Assembly: GCF_006151805.1 (NCBI RefSeq)
Contig: NZ_VDDA01000006.1
Span: 124,001 to 188,000, forward strand
Source of the DNA: Methylobacterium terricola
GTDB lineage: Bacteria > Pseudomonadota > Alphaproteobacteria > Rhizobiales > Beijerinckiaceae
Length of the DNA: 64,000 nucleotides
Direction of reading: 5' to 3'
Shown: piece after piece, positions 52,769 through 62,151 of the stretch
Layout: each line of letters opens with the position of its first letter
Position numbering within the stretch: position 1 is the first letter of the stretch
Program-made: the position numbers and the translations under genes
The notes under the pieces: model-generated
The model's input: only the letters and a program-made list of their open reading frames with translations
What the model was told of the DNA's origin: nothing
Database searches by the model: none

Positions 52769-54166
52769 ATGAACGCGCATCCGTCCCATTTCCGTCCGGC
52801 CCCCGAGGGGTCCCGGCCGGTCCTCGCCCGGATCACCCCGCCGGAGAAGCCGCTCGGACCGTGGCGGCTGTTCCGCGCCATCGTGCGCAACCCGCTCGAG
52901 GCCTGGCCCGAGGCGATCTACCGCGAGCCGCTCTACGTCTCCGACTTCCTCGGCAATACCAGCCTGTTCGTGATGGCGCCGAACCTGATCCGCCGGGTGA
53001 TGGTCGACGATGCCGACGCGTTCGAGAAGTCGGAGGTCCTGCGCCGCGCCCTCTCGCCGGCTTTGGGCGACGCGATCCTGACCGCCGACGGGGCGCGCTG
53101 GCGCTGGCAGCGCCGGGCGGCGGCGCCGATCTTCCGGGCCGAGCGCATCCGCAGCTTCGTGCCGGCGATGATCGCTGCCGCCGAGCGCACCCGCGACGCG
53201 CTGGCCGCCGATCCCGGCGCCGAGGTCGACATCGCCCAGACGATGATGCGCACCACCTTCGAGATCATCGTCGAGACGATGCTGTCGGGCCACGGCGCCA
53301 TCGACGCCGCCCGGGTCGAGCGCGGCATCACCGACTACCTCGAAGCGACCAGCTGGATCTTCGGCCTCACGCTGCTGCGCGCCCCGGCCTGGATGCCCTA
53401 TCCCGGCCGGGCCAAGGCCGAGCGGGCCAAGATGTACCTGCGCGACGCGCTGTTCCGCCTCGCCGCGGAGGGCCGCCGCACCGGCACGGAGGGGCGCAAC
53501 GACCTGATGAGCCTGCTGCTCGCCGCCCGCGACCCGGAGACCGGCCAGGCGATGGACGACCGCGACGTCGCCGACAACCTGCTCACCTTCGTGACCGCCG
53601 GCCACGAGACCACGGCGCTTGCCCTGACCTGGGCGTTCTACCTCCTCGCCCACCACCCGGAGGCCGAGGCGCTGGTCGCCGCCGAGGTCGAGGCGGTGAC
53701 CGGCGGGGCCGCGCTGACGGCCGACCATGTCGACGCCCTGCCCTATACCCGCCAGGTGATCCTCGAGGCGATGCGGCTCTACCCGCCGGTGCCGGTGGTG
53801 GTCCGCGGCGCTTTGCGCGACGTCGACCTCGACGGGACGCCGGTCAAGGCCGGCACGCCGATCACCATCCCGATCTACGCCGTGCACCGCCACGCCGCCC
53901 TGTGGGACGAGCCGGAGCGCTTCGACCCGACCCGCTTCGCCCCCGAGGCCGCCAAGGCCCGCGACCGCTACGCCTACCTGCCCTTCGCGGCCGGTCCCCG
54001 GATCTGCATCGGTATGGGCTTCGCGCTCTCCGAGGCGGTGGCGATCCTGGCGGTGCTGATCCGCAGCTTGCGCTTCTCGCTCAGGCCCGGCTACCTGCCG
54101 GTGCTCAAGCAGCGCATCACCTTGCGCCCGGCGGAGGGGATGCCGATGCGGGTCACCCCGCGCTGA
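52769..54166 (+). CDS. Cytochrome P450
   Basis: This 465-residue soluble P450 has the I-helix AGHETTA (278-284), ExxR in LEAMRLYPP (Glu333, Arg336), PERF (382-385) and the haem loop FAAGPRICIGMGFA with Cys413. It uses molecular oxygen and electrons from a ferredoxin partner, not encoded nearby. The gene is divergent from the sigma-1.1-like gene (132-base gap). It is similar to bacterial fatty-acid and terpene hydroxylases; the substrate is unknown. Confidence 0.95.
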   Translation: MNAHPSHFRPAPEGSRPVLARITPPEKPLGPWRLFRAIVRNPLEAWPEAIYREPLYVSDFLGNTSLFVMAPNLIRRVMVDDADAFEKSEVLRRALSPALGDAILTADGARWRWQRRAAAPIFRAERIRSFVPAMIAAAERTRDALAADPGAEVDIAQTMMRTTFEIIVETMLSGHGAIDAARVERGITDYLEATSWIFGLTLLRAPAWMPYPGRAKAERAKMYLRDALFRLAAEGRRTGTEGRNDLMSLLLAARDPETGQAMDDRDVADNLLTFVTAGHETTALALTWAFYLLAHHPEAEALVAAEVEAVTGGAALTADHVDALPYTRQVILEAMRLYPPVPVVVRGALRDVDLDGTPVKAGTPITIPIYAVHRHAALWDEPERFDPTRFAPEAAKARDRYAYLPFAAGPRICIGMGFALSEAVAILAVLIRSLRFSLRPGYLPVLKQRITLRPAEGMPMRVTPR

Positions 54167-54450
54167 AATCCTTCGGCGGGAACCGGCGCGCGAACACCGC
54201 CTTGGCCGCGAAGAGGCCGTTGAGGGCGGCCGGGAACCCGGCATGGGTGGCGATCTCGCGGGCGCGCAGGTCGAGGCCGGGCCGGGAACAGATGTCGCCG
54301 AAGGGGAACTCGAACAGGGAGGTGGCGAAGTCCGGCGCGATGTCGGCGGGCGCCGCCGCCACGGCGTGCCCCGCCTCGCCGTCGATCTCAGCGCGCGCGC
54401 TGGCCGCGCGCGAGCCGGCTCTCGCCGTCGCTCGGAATGGGTGGCGTCAT
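54153..54450 (-). pseudogene. Decayed carboxymuconolactone decarboxylase-like gene
   Basis: ATG 54448-54450 has a good site (GGAG) and reads MTPPIPSDGESRLARGQRAR, then TGA. A one-base shift at the CGCGCGCGC tract continues AEIDGEAGHAVAAAPADIAP then FEFPFGDICSRPGLDLRARE and IAT. The usual central part with the CxxC-type site is missing, and the frame joins directly to HAGFPAALNGLFAAKAVF, the family C-terminus. A frameshift plus an internal deletion is inferred. Its last bases overlap the P450 end. Confidence 0.75.
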
Positions 54451-54814
54451 CGTCGTCGCTCCTCTCGGTGTGGGTGCCATAGCCGGCGATCTTCGCGTCC
54501 AGCACGAGGAGGCTGGCCTGCAGCTCCGCGACCTGCGCCCGGACGCGGTCGCGATGGGCCTCCAGCAGCGCGCGCCTGTCCGCTTCCGTCCCGGGGCCGC
54601 CGTCGCGCAGCGCCGCGTAGAGCCGCATGTCCCGGATCGGCATCGCGGTCGTCTTGAGCCGCCTCAGGAAGGCGATCCAGGACAGGATGGCGGCGTCGTA
54701 ATCGCGCTGCCCCGACCGGTCCCGACTCGCGCAGGGCAGCAGCCCGATCCTCTCGTAGTAGCGCAGCGTGTGGGCCGAGAGGCCGGAATGCCGTGCGAGT
54801 TCGCCGATCTTCAT
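54446..54814 (-). CDS. MerR-family regulator with run-on 3' end
   Basis: ATG 54812-54814 gives KIGELARHSGLSAHTLRYYE and RIGLLPCASRDRSGQRDYD, a typical MerR DNA-binding domain. A dimer helix follows (ALLEAHRDRVRAQVAELQAS, residues 83-102) and homology ends near GYGTHTERSDDDD (123). The frame then has no stop until 52694, through the antisense of the P450. The TGA overlapping the next gene start is in another frame, so a small frameshift near the end is likely. It normally controls the adjacent decarboxylase-like gene. Confidence 0.75.
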
Positions 54815-55009
54815 GCCGATGCCCTCGGGTCGCGCCCCCTCCGCGCCGGATGAGGGAGAGGCTACGGGTTCGAGTGCACTCTCAGTCAAGGCCCGACCAT
54901 GCGCGATCGTCCGGGCGCTGCGCCGGACAGTTCGGGTGCAAGACGAGACGCACACATTCTCCTCTCCCCGCCGAGCGTCCCCGACCGGCCGCGCGTCGGC
55001 GAGATCCTG

Positions 55010-56494
55010 TCAGTCCATCCGGTCTGGCGCCGCGAGGCGGGCGAGATAGCCGGCGACCGCGGCCGGGTCCGGGGTCGCGCAGGCGAGGTAGCCGTCCGGG
55101 CGCACCAGCGCGACCGTGCCGTTATGCAGGGCCGGGCGGATCTCCGGATCGACGAGGCCGGCGAAGGCCTGCGGCAAGGCGGCGACGGCGGCGGAGGGCT
55201 CGGCGAACAGGACGAAACGCGGCGCCGGTCCCGCCCCGACCGGGACCTGCCCGGGGACCGGCGGCACGCGCGCGCCGGGCCGCAGCCAGCCGGTAACGCC
55301 CGGGCCGTTCAGCGGCGACGCGCCGTAGTGGATCGCGACCTCCGCCATCGTGTCGGCGATCCCGTGGGCGAGGCGCGGCAGGCCGAGCACCAGGCGGGCG
55401 ACCGCGTTGCGCACGCCCTGCGCGATCGGATTCGTCAGGGTGGCGACGCGGGTCAGCCGCTCGGCCGCCTTCAGCACGTCGTCGCCGACGCGGCTGCGCT
55501 CCGGGCTGTAGCTGTCGAGCAGGGCTGCGTCGGCCCGGCCGTGGGCCACCAGCGCCAGCTTCCAGGCGAGGTTGACGGCATCCTGCATGCCCGTGTTCAT
55601 GCCCTGGCCACCGGCGGGGCTGTGGATGTGGGCCGCGTCGCCGGCCAGGAACGCCCGCCCCTGCCGGTACGCGGCGACCTTGCGGCCGTTGATCCGGAAG
55701 CCCGCGAGCCAGACCGGATCGGACAGGCGCGTGCCGGCGGGGCCGCGCCGGTCGACCAGCCTCCGCACGTCGTCGAGGGTCGGCGCCGGCGCGGCCTCGG
55801 CGTCGGTCTGGGGCGTGTCGGCGATGATCCGGTAGCGGCCGGGCCGGATCGGAAAGATCAGCAGCACGCCGTCCCGGTGCCAGTGGACCGACGCCTCGGT
55901 GTCCGGGCGCGGGTAGCCGGTCATGTGCAGGTCGGCGAGGATCCAGTCGCTCGGCAGCGTCTCGCCCGCGAAGGGCAGGCCGAGCGCGTGGCGCACCGTG
56001 CTGTGGGCGCCGTCGCAGCCGACGAGCCAGTCCGCCCGGACCCGCTCCTCGCGACCGTCGGCGTGCCGCAGCACCGCCGCGACGCCGTCGGGGCCGACCG
56101 TGACGGCGTCCGCCGCGGTGCGGCGCTCCACCGCCACGCCCTGCCCGGCCAGGCGCTCCTCCAGCAGGCGCTCGGTCTCGGATTGCGGGAGGGCGAGGGC
56201 GTAGGCGTGGGCGCTCGGGACCGCGTCCATCGTCACGCGGCCGACGACCGTCTCGCCCGCCAAGACGGACACGCCGGCGATCCTGAATCCCGCCGCGACG
56301 AAGGGCGCGGCGCCGCCGGCAGCCCCGCGGTCGAGCAGCTCCAGGGTGCGGCTCCACAGCACCAGCGCCCTGGATTGGTCGGTGCGCTGCGGCGCCCTGT
56401 CGACGAGGCGCAAAGGGACGCCGTAGCGCGCGAGCTCGGAGGCGAGGGTCAGCCCGACCGGGCCGGCGCCGACGATGAGGACGGAGGATGTCAC
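55010..56494 (-). CDS. FAD-dependent monooxygenase (PheA/TfdB family)
   Basis: This 494-residue flavoprotein starts at GTG 56492-56494 (GGGAG eight bases upstream). It has the FAD motif VLIVGAGPVGLTLASELARY, the DG motif VGCDGAHSTVRHALG and the GD motif FLAGDAAHIHSPAGGQGMN, then TGMQDAVNLAWKLA. It hydroxylates an aromatic or polyketide-like substrate with NAD(P)H. The C-terminal thioredoxin-like domain is short. No ring-cleavage genes are next to it. Confidence 0.92.
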   Translation of the reverse strand: MTSSVLIVGAGPVGLTLASELARYGVPLRLVDRAPQRTDQSRALVLWSRTLELLDRGAAGGAAPFVAAGFRIAGVSVLAGETVVGRVTMDAVPSAHAYALALPQSETERLLEERLAGQGVAVERRTAADAVTVGPDGVAAVLRHADGREERVRADWLVGCDGAHSTVRHALGLPFAGETLPSDWILADLHMTGYPRPDTEASVHWHRDGVLLIFPIRPGRYRIIADTPQTDAEAAPAPTLDDVRRLVDRRGPAGTRLSDPVWLAGFRINGRKVAAYRQGRAFLAGDAAHIHSPAGGQGMNTGMQDAVNLAWKLALVAHGRADAALLDSYSPERSRVGDDVLKAAERLTRVATLTNPIAQGVRNAVARLVLGLPRLAHGIADTMAEVAIHYGASPLNGPGVTGWLRPGARVPPVPGQVPVGAGPAPRFVLFAEPSAAVAALPQAFAGLVDPEIRPALHNGTVALVRPDGYLACATPDPAAVAGYLARLAAPDRMD

Positions 56495-56760
56495 GAATCG
56501 TCTCCCGGGTCGCGCGGCCTCGTCTCCGACGGCCGGGGATCGCGCGGGCCGCTGGCCCGCCTGGCCGTCGCGAGGCCAGGCTACACGATCGTCGTGACCG
56601 GGGGAGCGGGACCGAAGGGAGGCGTCGGTCGACCGTTGGGCTGAGGCCGGCGACAGTTGTCGGAGCCTCGCCCAGTTCCGCGGCGTCATCGCGGCCCTCC
56701 CCGGGGCAAACCTGCAAGATCTTGCAGGCCGGGGCCGCGCCATGCCCGTGAGGGGCGTCG
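56495..56760. other. Gene-free region between the monooxygenase and the ABC importer
   Basis: No gene is supported. Open frames on both strands lack homology. Promoters for the divergent monooxygenase and the importer should lie here. Confidence 0.45.
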
Positions 56761-56774
56761 TTTTATCGATAAAA
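56761..56774 (+). promoter_or_regulatory. Perfect 14-base AT-rich palindrome upstream of the ABC importer
   Basis: TTTTATCGATAAAA is a perfect palindrome in a very GC-rich setting, about 160 bases before the first permease gene. It looks like a repressor operator (LacI, GntR or DeoR type); no regulator gene is adjacent. Confidence 0.55.
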
Positions 56775-56935
56775 TTCTACCGCCGGCAACTTGCCGACCT
56801 ACGACCGAGACAGCGGCCGGCGCCGGCCAAGCGCACCGGATCGGCTGTCAATACGCCCCGGGCCATCGGCGATTTCATCCGCCTGTCACGAAACCGCCCG
56901 ATGACGCGGCGGTCACGACATCTCCGGCGGACCCC

Positions 56936-57871
56936 TTGACCCACGTCCTCGATACGATTCCGGCGGCCGCTCCGGCCGGGCCCCCCGTCGCGCGGGCCGC
57001 GCGCCGGCCCGGCGCCGGCCTGCTCCTGCCGCTCGCGCTGCTCAGCCCGTCGCTCGTCTTCCTCGCCCTGTTCACCTACTGGCCGGTGGTCGAGGTCCTG
57101 TGGGACGCGACCCACGCGGTCACGCGCCGGGGCACCCGATTCGTGGGCTTGGCCAACTTCGCGGCTCTGTTCGCCGACCCGACCTTCCAGCGCGCGCTCC
57201 TCAACAACGCTCTCTACGCGCTGGGCACGGTGGTGCCGAGCCTGGTCCTGGCGCTCGCCTTCGCGCTGGCGCTCAACGGCGCCGGCCGGGTGCGGGCCGT
57301 GATGCGGGCGGTGTTCTTCCTGCCGGTGATGATCCCGCTGGTGGCCGCCGCCGCGCTGTTCCTGTTCCTGTTCCTGCCCGGGATCGGGCTGATCGACTAC
57401 CACCTCGCCCGGCTCGGGCTGCCCGGTGCCAACTGGCTCGGCGACCCGGATCTGGCGCTCGCCGCCATCACGGTGCTGACCGTGTGGAAGAATGCCGGCT
57501 ACTACATGCTGTTCATCCTGGCCGGCCTGCAGGCGATCCCCGACGAGGCCCGGGAGGCCGCGCTCCTCGACGGCGCAGGTCCCTGGCAGCGCCTGCGCTT
57601 CGTCACGCTGCCGGGCTTGCGCCCGACCTTCGCCTTCGTCGGGGTGATCGCGCTCCTCAACGCGGTGACGCAGGTCGACCACGTCTTCGTGCTGACCAAG
57701 GGCGGGCCCTCGGACGCGACGAAGCTCCTCCTGTTCTACATCTACGAGCAGGCCGCCGAGCGCTACGATGCCGGCCGCGCCGCCGCCGCCACGGTGGTGA
57801 CGCTGGGGCTGCTCGCCGTGCTCACCGGCCTGTCGCTCGCCCGCGGCCAGGGCCCGGAGGCGGCCCGATGA
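56936..57871 (+). CDS. ABC sugar/glycerophosphate importer permease (UgpA-like)
   Basis: This permease has about 311 residues and six helices. The EAA loop at about 215-235 (AGLQAIPDEAREAALLDGAG, then WQRLRFVTLP) matches the family. No ATG lies in frame near the homology start. TTG 56936 was chosen and remains uncertain. Its stop overlaps the next permease ATG (ATGA). It pairs with the next permease to import a substrate bound by the UgpB-like protein. Confidence 0.88.
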   Translation: MTHVLDTIPAAAPAGPPVARAARRPGAGLLLPLALLSPSLVFLALFTYWPVVEVLWDATHAVTRRGTRFVGLANFAALFADPTFQRALLNNALYALGTVVPSLVLALAFALALNGAGRVRAVMRAVFFLPVMIPLVAAAALFLFLFLPGIGLIDYHLARLGLPGANWLGDPDLALAAITVLTVWKNAGYYMLFILAGLQAIPDEAREAALLDGAGPWQRLRFVTLPGLRPTFAFVGVIALLNAVTQVDHVFVLTKGGPSDATKLLLFYIYEQAAERYDAGRAAAATVVTLGLLAVLTGLSLARGQGPEAAR

Positions 57872-58713
57872 GCGCCCCCTCGTCCGGTCCCGTGACCCGC
57901 GAGGTCACGCCCTCCATCGCCCGCTTCGTCGTCGCCGGCCTCGCGCTGGTCTGGGCGGTGCCGTTCTGGTGGATGCTGGTGGCGGCGTTCCGGCCGGCCG
58001 GGTCGGGCGCCGACGCCTCGCTCCTGCCCTCGCTGACGCCGACGCTCGCCAACTTCGCCGAGGCCTGGGCCTCGGCCGATTTCCCGCTCTACTTCCTGAA
58101 CTCGCTCGTGATCTGCGCCGGCATCCTCGCGGTGCAGCTCGTCACCGCCTCGCTCGCCGGCTACGTCTTCGCGCGCCTCGAATTCCCGGGCCGCGGGTTC
58201 CTGTTCGGCCTGTTCCTGGTGCAGCTGATGCTGGTGCCGGTGGTGCTCCTGGTGCCGAACCTAAAGACCATCGCGGCCTTGGGCCTCTACGACACCCTGC
58301 CGGGCGTGATGGCGCCCTACTGCGCCACCGCCTTCGGCACCTTCCTGATGCGTCAGAGCTTCCGCGAGGTGCCGCGCGAGCTGGAAGACGCCGCGATGAT
58401 CGACGGGGCCGGCTGGTGGGCGCGCATCCGCCTCATCTACCTGCCGCTGACGAAACCCGCCCTCGTCGCCTTCTCGATCGTCTCGGTCACCAGCCACTGG
58501 AACGAGTTCCTGTGGCCGCTGATGGTCATCAACTCTCCCGACAGGCGGCCCCTCACCCTCGGGCTGGCGAGCTTCACGCTCAGCGCCGAGGGCATGCAGG
58601 CCTGGGGGCTGATCGCGGCCGGCACCTTCCTGGTCAGCCTGCCGCTGCTCGCCGCCTTCCTGATCTTCCAGCGCCGGTTCGTGAACAGCTTCCTCGCCTC
58701 CGGCATCAAGTAA
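57868..58713 (+). CDS. ABC importer permease (UgpE-like)
   Basis: This 281-residue permease has six helices, and the EAA loop REVPRELEDAAMIDGAGWWA lies at about 170. The C-terminus LIFQRRFVNSFLASGIK is typical of MalG/UgpE proteins. ATG 57868 overlaps the upstream stop. The binding-protein gene follows after 14 bases. Confidence 0.92.
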   Translation: MSAPSSGPVTREVTPSIARFVVAGLALVWAVPFWWMLVAAFRPAGSGADASLLPSLTPTLANFAEAWASADFPLYFLNSLVICAGILAVQLVTASLAGYVFARLEFPGRGFLFGLFLVQLMLVPVVLLVPNLKTIAALGLYDTLPGVMAPYCATAFGTFLMRQSFREVPRELEDAAMIDGAGWWARIRLIYLPLTKPALVAFSIVSVTSHWNEFLWPLMVINSPDRRPLTLGLASFTLSAEGMQAWGLIAAGTFLVSLPLLAAFLIFQRRFVNSFLASGIK

Positions 58714-58727
58714 GAGGACAACACATC

Positions 58728-60056
58728 ATGATTTCCTGGTGGAAGGGCGCCGCCCTCGCCCTGGTGGCGGCGGCCGGCCTCGCGGCGCCGCGCGCCGCGC
58801 TCGCGACCGATATCGAGCTGTTCTTCCCCGTCCCGGTCGACGGGGCGCTCGCCCGCAACATGTCCGGGCTGATCAAGGAGTTCAACGACTCCCACCCGGA
58901 CATCAAGGCCACCCCGGTCTTCACCGGCTCCTACGACGACACGCTCCTGAAGACCCGCGCGGCGATCAAGGCCGGCAAGCCGCCGGCCGCCGTGATCATG
59001 TCGGCGAACTTCCTCACCGACCTGTCGATCGAGCGCGAGATCGCGCCGATGGACGACCTGATCGCCAAGGAGGGCAAGACATCTGAGGCCTTCATGGGCC
59101 AGTTCTTCCCGGCGCTCCTCCCCAACGCCGTGATCGACCGCAAGGTCTACGGCGTGCCGTTCCACAACTCGACCCCGCTGCTCTACATCAACGCCGACCA
59201 CTTCAGGGAAGCCGGCCTCGACCCCGACACGCCGCCGCGGAATTGGGCCGAGCTGTACGACGCCGCCCGCAAGCTGACGAAGCGCGAGGGCGACCGCACC
59301 ACCCGCTGGGGCCTGATGATGCCGTCGAACTACGATTACGGCGGCTGGATCCTCGAAGCCCTGACCATGTCCAACGGCGGGCAATACTACAACCGGGATT
59401 ACGGCGGCGAGGTCTATTACGACACCCCGACGATGCTCGGCGCCCTCACCTTCTGGTCGGACCTCGTCCACAAGGCCAAGGTGCATCCGGCCGGCGAGCA
59501 GAAGGGCCCGGCGGTGACCGGCGCGTTCCTGGCCGGCCAGGCCTCGATGATGATCATCTCGACCGGCTCCCTCACCTTCATCCGCGACACCGCCAAGTTC
59601 CCGTTCAAGGTCGCCTTCGTGCCGATGAACGTGCGCCAGGCGGTGCCGATCGGCGGCGCCTCGCTGGTGCAGCCGACCGGCCTGTCGCCGGAGAAGCGCG
59701 CCGCCGGCTGGACCCTGATCCAGTGGCTGACCTCAGCCGAAAAGTCGGGCTGGTGGAGCCGCGCCACGGGCTACTTCGCCCCCAACAAGGCGGCCTACGA
59801 CTTAGCTGAGATGAAGGCGTTCCTGGAGAAGAACCCCGACGCGAAGATCGCGGTGGATCAGCTCGCCAACGCGCAGCCGTGGTTCGCCACCTACCGCACC
59901 GTGCCGGTGCGCAAGGCGATCGAGGACGAGCTGCAGGCCGTGCTCTCGGGCAAGCGTCAGCCGAAGGAGGCGCTCACCGCCGCCCAGAAGGCCGCCGACG
60001 CCCTGATGCGTCCCTACGTCGAGGACACCGCCCTGCGCCTGCCGGGCGCGGAGTGA
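58728..60056 (+). CDS. Extracellular solute-binding protein (UgpB-like)
   Basis: This 442-residue protein has a Sec signal (AALALVAAAGLAAPRAALA). The family 1 binding-protein pattern includes GVPFHNSTPLLYINADHFRE and AGQASMMIISTGSLTFIRDT, which resemble the ligand loops of the glycerol-3-phosphate binding protein UgpB. Ligands could be sn-glycerol-3-phosphate or glycerophosphodiesters. The phosphodiesterase gene downstream supports this. No ATPase subunit lies in the window. Confidence 0.9.
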   Translation: MISWWKGAALALVAAAGLAAPRAALATDIELFFPVPVDGALARNMSGLIKEFNDSHPDIKATPVFTGSYDDTLLKTRAAIKAGKPPAAVIMSANFLTDLSIEREIAPMDDLIAKEGKTSEAFMGQFFPALLPNAVIDRKVYGVPFHNSTPLLYINADHFREAGLDPDTPPRNWAELYDAARKLTKREGDRTTRWGLMMPSNYDYGGWILEALTMSNGGQYYNRDYGGEVYYDTPTMLGALTFWSDLVHKAKVHPAGEQKGPAVTGAFLAGQASMMIISTGSLTFIRDTAKFPFKVAFVPMNVRQAVPIGGASLVQPTGLSPEKRAAGWTLIQWLTSAEKSGWWSRATGYFAPNKAAYDLAEMKAFLEKNPDAKIAVDQLANAQPWFATYRTVPVRKAIEDELQAVLSGKRQPKEALTAAQKAADALMRPYVEDTALRLPGAE

Positions 60057-60122
60057 GGCGCGTCTCGGCTTAGACGCACACACTTCCCGGATCCCCGTCC
60101 GCTTCGCTCCTGTCGTTTGCAA

Positions 60123-60382
60123 GGCTGTCCGGGGAAAGAGTCGTGGCGCGGGTTCTTTCCTCTCCCCGCGGGCGGGGAGAGGGCTGTGCTTCCGTTCAGG
60201 AAGCGCAGCAAGCCCGCAGGGCGAGGGTGAGGGGGTGTTTCCGGAGGAGCCTCATCCGGCACCACCCCCTCACCCTCGCTCCGGCTGCGCCTGCGCTTGC
60301 CGCGTTCCCTGAACGGGAACACGGCCCTCTCCCCGCCCGCGGGGAGAGGAGAAACCCGCGCTTCTTCCTTTGCCGGACAGCC
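60123..60382. repeat. Large inverted repeat between the binding protein and the phosphodiesterase
   Basis: The arms 60123-60236 and 60263-60382 are imperfect reverse complements over about 115 bases around a 26-base centre. Shared blocks include GGCTGTCCGG, CCTCTCCCCGCGGGCGGGGA and GCGAGGGTGAGGGGGTG. Each arm also contains its own short palindrome (CTCTCCCCG.CGGGGAGAG). Similar CTCTCCC...GGGAGAG hairpins recur at 61396-61419. It is probably a dispersed intergenic repeat that can modulate the downstream message. The rest of 60057-60434 holds no gene. Confidence 0.85.
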
Positions 60383-60434
60383 CTGCTTCGTCCGGCAATG
60401 GGAGGTGCGATCGAAGAATAAACGGACACCACCC

Positions 60435-61262
60435 ATGCTCATCGCCCAGATCACCGACTTGCACGTGCGCCCCCGCGGGCTGCCGGCCTACCGGGTCTCC
60501 GAGACCAACAGGATGGTCGCCCGCGCGGTCGCGCACCTCGTCGCCCTCGATCCCCGGCCCGACCTGGTGCTGGTCTCCGGCGACCTCACCGATTGCGGCC
60601 TTCCGGAGGAGTACGAGGCGTTGCGCGCCCTGCTCGCCCGCCTGCCGATGCCGGTCTACGTCGTGCCCGGCAATCACGACCGGCGCGAGACGTTCCAGGA
60701 GGTGCTGCCGGCGGCCTGGATGCCGGGCGCGACCGAGGGCTTCATCCAGTACACGGTCGAGGATCACCCGGTCCGCCTGATCGCCCTCGACACGCTGGTG
60801 GCGGGCCAGAGCCACGGCGCCCTGTGCTCCGAGCGCCTCGGCTTCCTGGAGCGGGCGCTCGCCGGCGGCGACGGCCGCCCGACCCTGGTGTTCATGCACC
60901 ACCCGCCCTTCGCATGCGGCCTCGTCCACATGGACGAGATCCGGCTCCTCGACGGCGAGGCGGAATTCCGGCGGTTGATCGCGGGTGAGACCTGCATCGA
61001 GCGGATCCTGTGCGGCCACCACCACCGGCCGATCCAGACCCGCTACGCCGGCACGATCGCCCAGATCGCCCCGAGCGTCACCCATCAGGTCGCCTTCGAC
61101 CTGGACCCGAAGCACGAGGGCGCCCTGGTCTTCGAGCCGCCGGCCTACCTGCTCCACCGCTACACGCCGGAGAGCGGGATCGTGAGCCACATGGTCTATG
61201 TCGAGGCCTTCGACGGGCCGTACCCGTTCGTGCTGGACGCGGCGTATCCGGGGCAGCACTGA
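60435..61262 (+). CDS. Calcineurin-like phosphodiesterase (GpdQ/CpdA type)
   Basis: This 275-residue metallophosphoesterase has the motif blocks ITDLHV (6-11), VSGDLTD, VPGNHDRRE, MHHPPF and CGHHHRPIQ. This is the binuclear-metal pattern of GpdQ and cAMP phosphodiesterase CpdA. With the UgpB-like importer upstream, hydrolysis of glycerophosphodiesters is preferred over cAMP turnover, but this is inference. ATG 60435 starts the family N-terminus. Confidence 0.9.
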   Translation: MLIAQITDLHVRPRGLPAYRVSETNRMVARAVAHLVALDPRPDLVLVSGDLTDCGLPEEYEALRALLARLPMPVYVVPGNHDRRETFQEVLPAAWMPGATEGFIQYTVEDHPVRLIALDTLVAGQSHGALCSERLGFLERALAGGDGRPTLVFMHHPPFACGLVHMDEIRLLDGEAEFRRLIAGETCIERILCGHHHRPIQTRYAGTIAQIAPSVTHQVAFDLDPKHEGALVFEPPAYLLHRYTPESGIVSHMVYVEAFDGPYPFVLDAAYPGQH

Positions 61263-61303
61263 CGCAATGTCAAAATGACAATAGAAACAGAACAAGATCG
61301 TGC

Positions 61304-61386
61304 AGGGTGGCGCGCTTCCGTTTAAAGCACTGAGCATCATGCTGGCAGCGTGCCGTTCAGTGCCTAATCCTGAAGCGCGCCACCCT
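61304..61386. repeat. Hairpin between converging genes
   Basis: AGGGTGGCGCGCTTCCG (61304-61320) pairs with CTGAAGCGCGCCACCCT (61370-61386), and GCACTGA (61327-61333) with TCAGTGC (61357-61363). The element lies between the phosphodiesterase and the CoA-transferase genes and could serve as a bidirectional terminator. Confidence 0.7.
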
Positions 61387-61395
61387 CACCCCTGA

Positions 61396-61419
61396 CCCCT
61401 CTCCCAGACGGGAGAGGGG
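61396..61419. terminator. Palindromic terminator-like hairpin
   Basis: CCCCTCTCCC-AGAC-GGGAGAGGGG is a perfect ten-base stem with a four-base loop, 45 bases past the end of the CoA-transferase subunit B gene. It shares its core with the large repeat at 60123-60382. Confidence 0.6.
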
Positions 61420-61463
61420 GATGAGCTTTACTCGGAAGACGCAGCCCCGAGGTAGCGCCGTGA

Positions 61464-62129
<666 letters not shown>

Positions 62130-62151
62130 GGGGGTCTCCTCTCTCGCTCGT

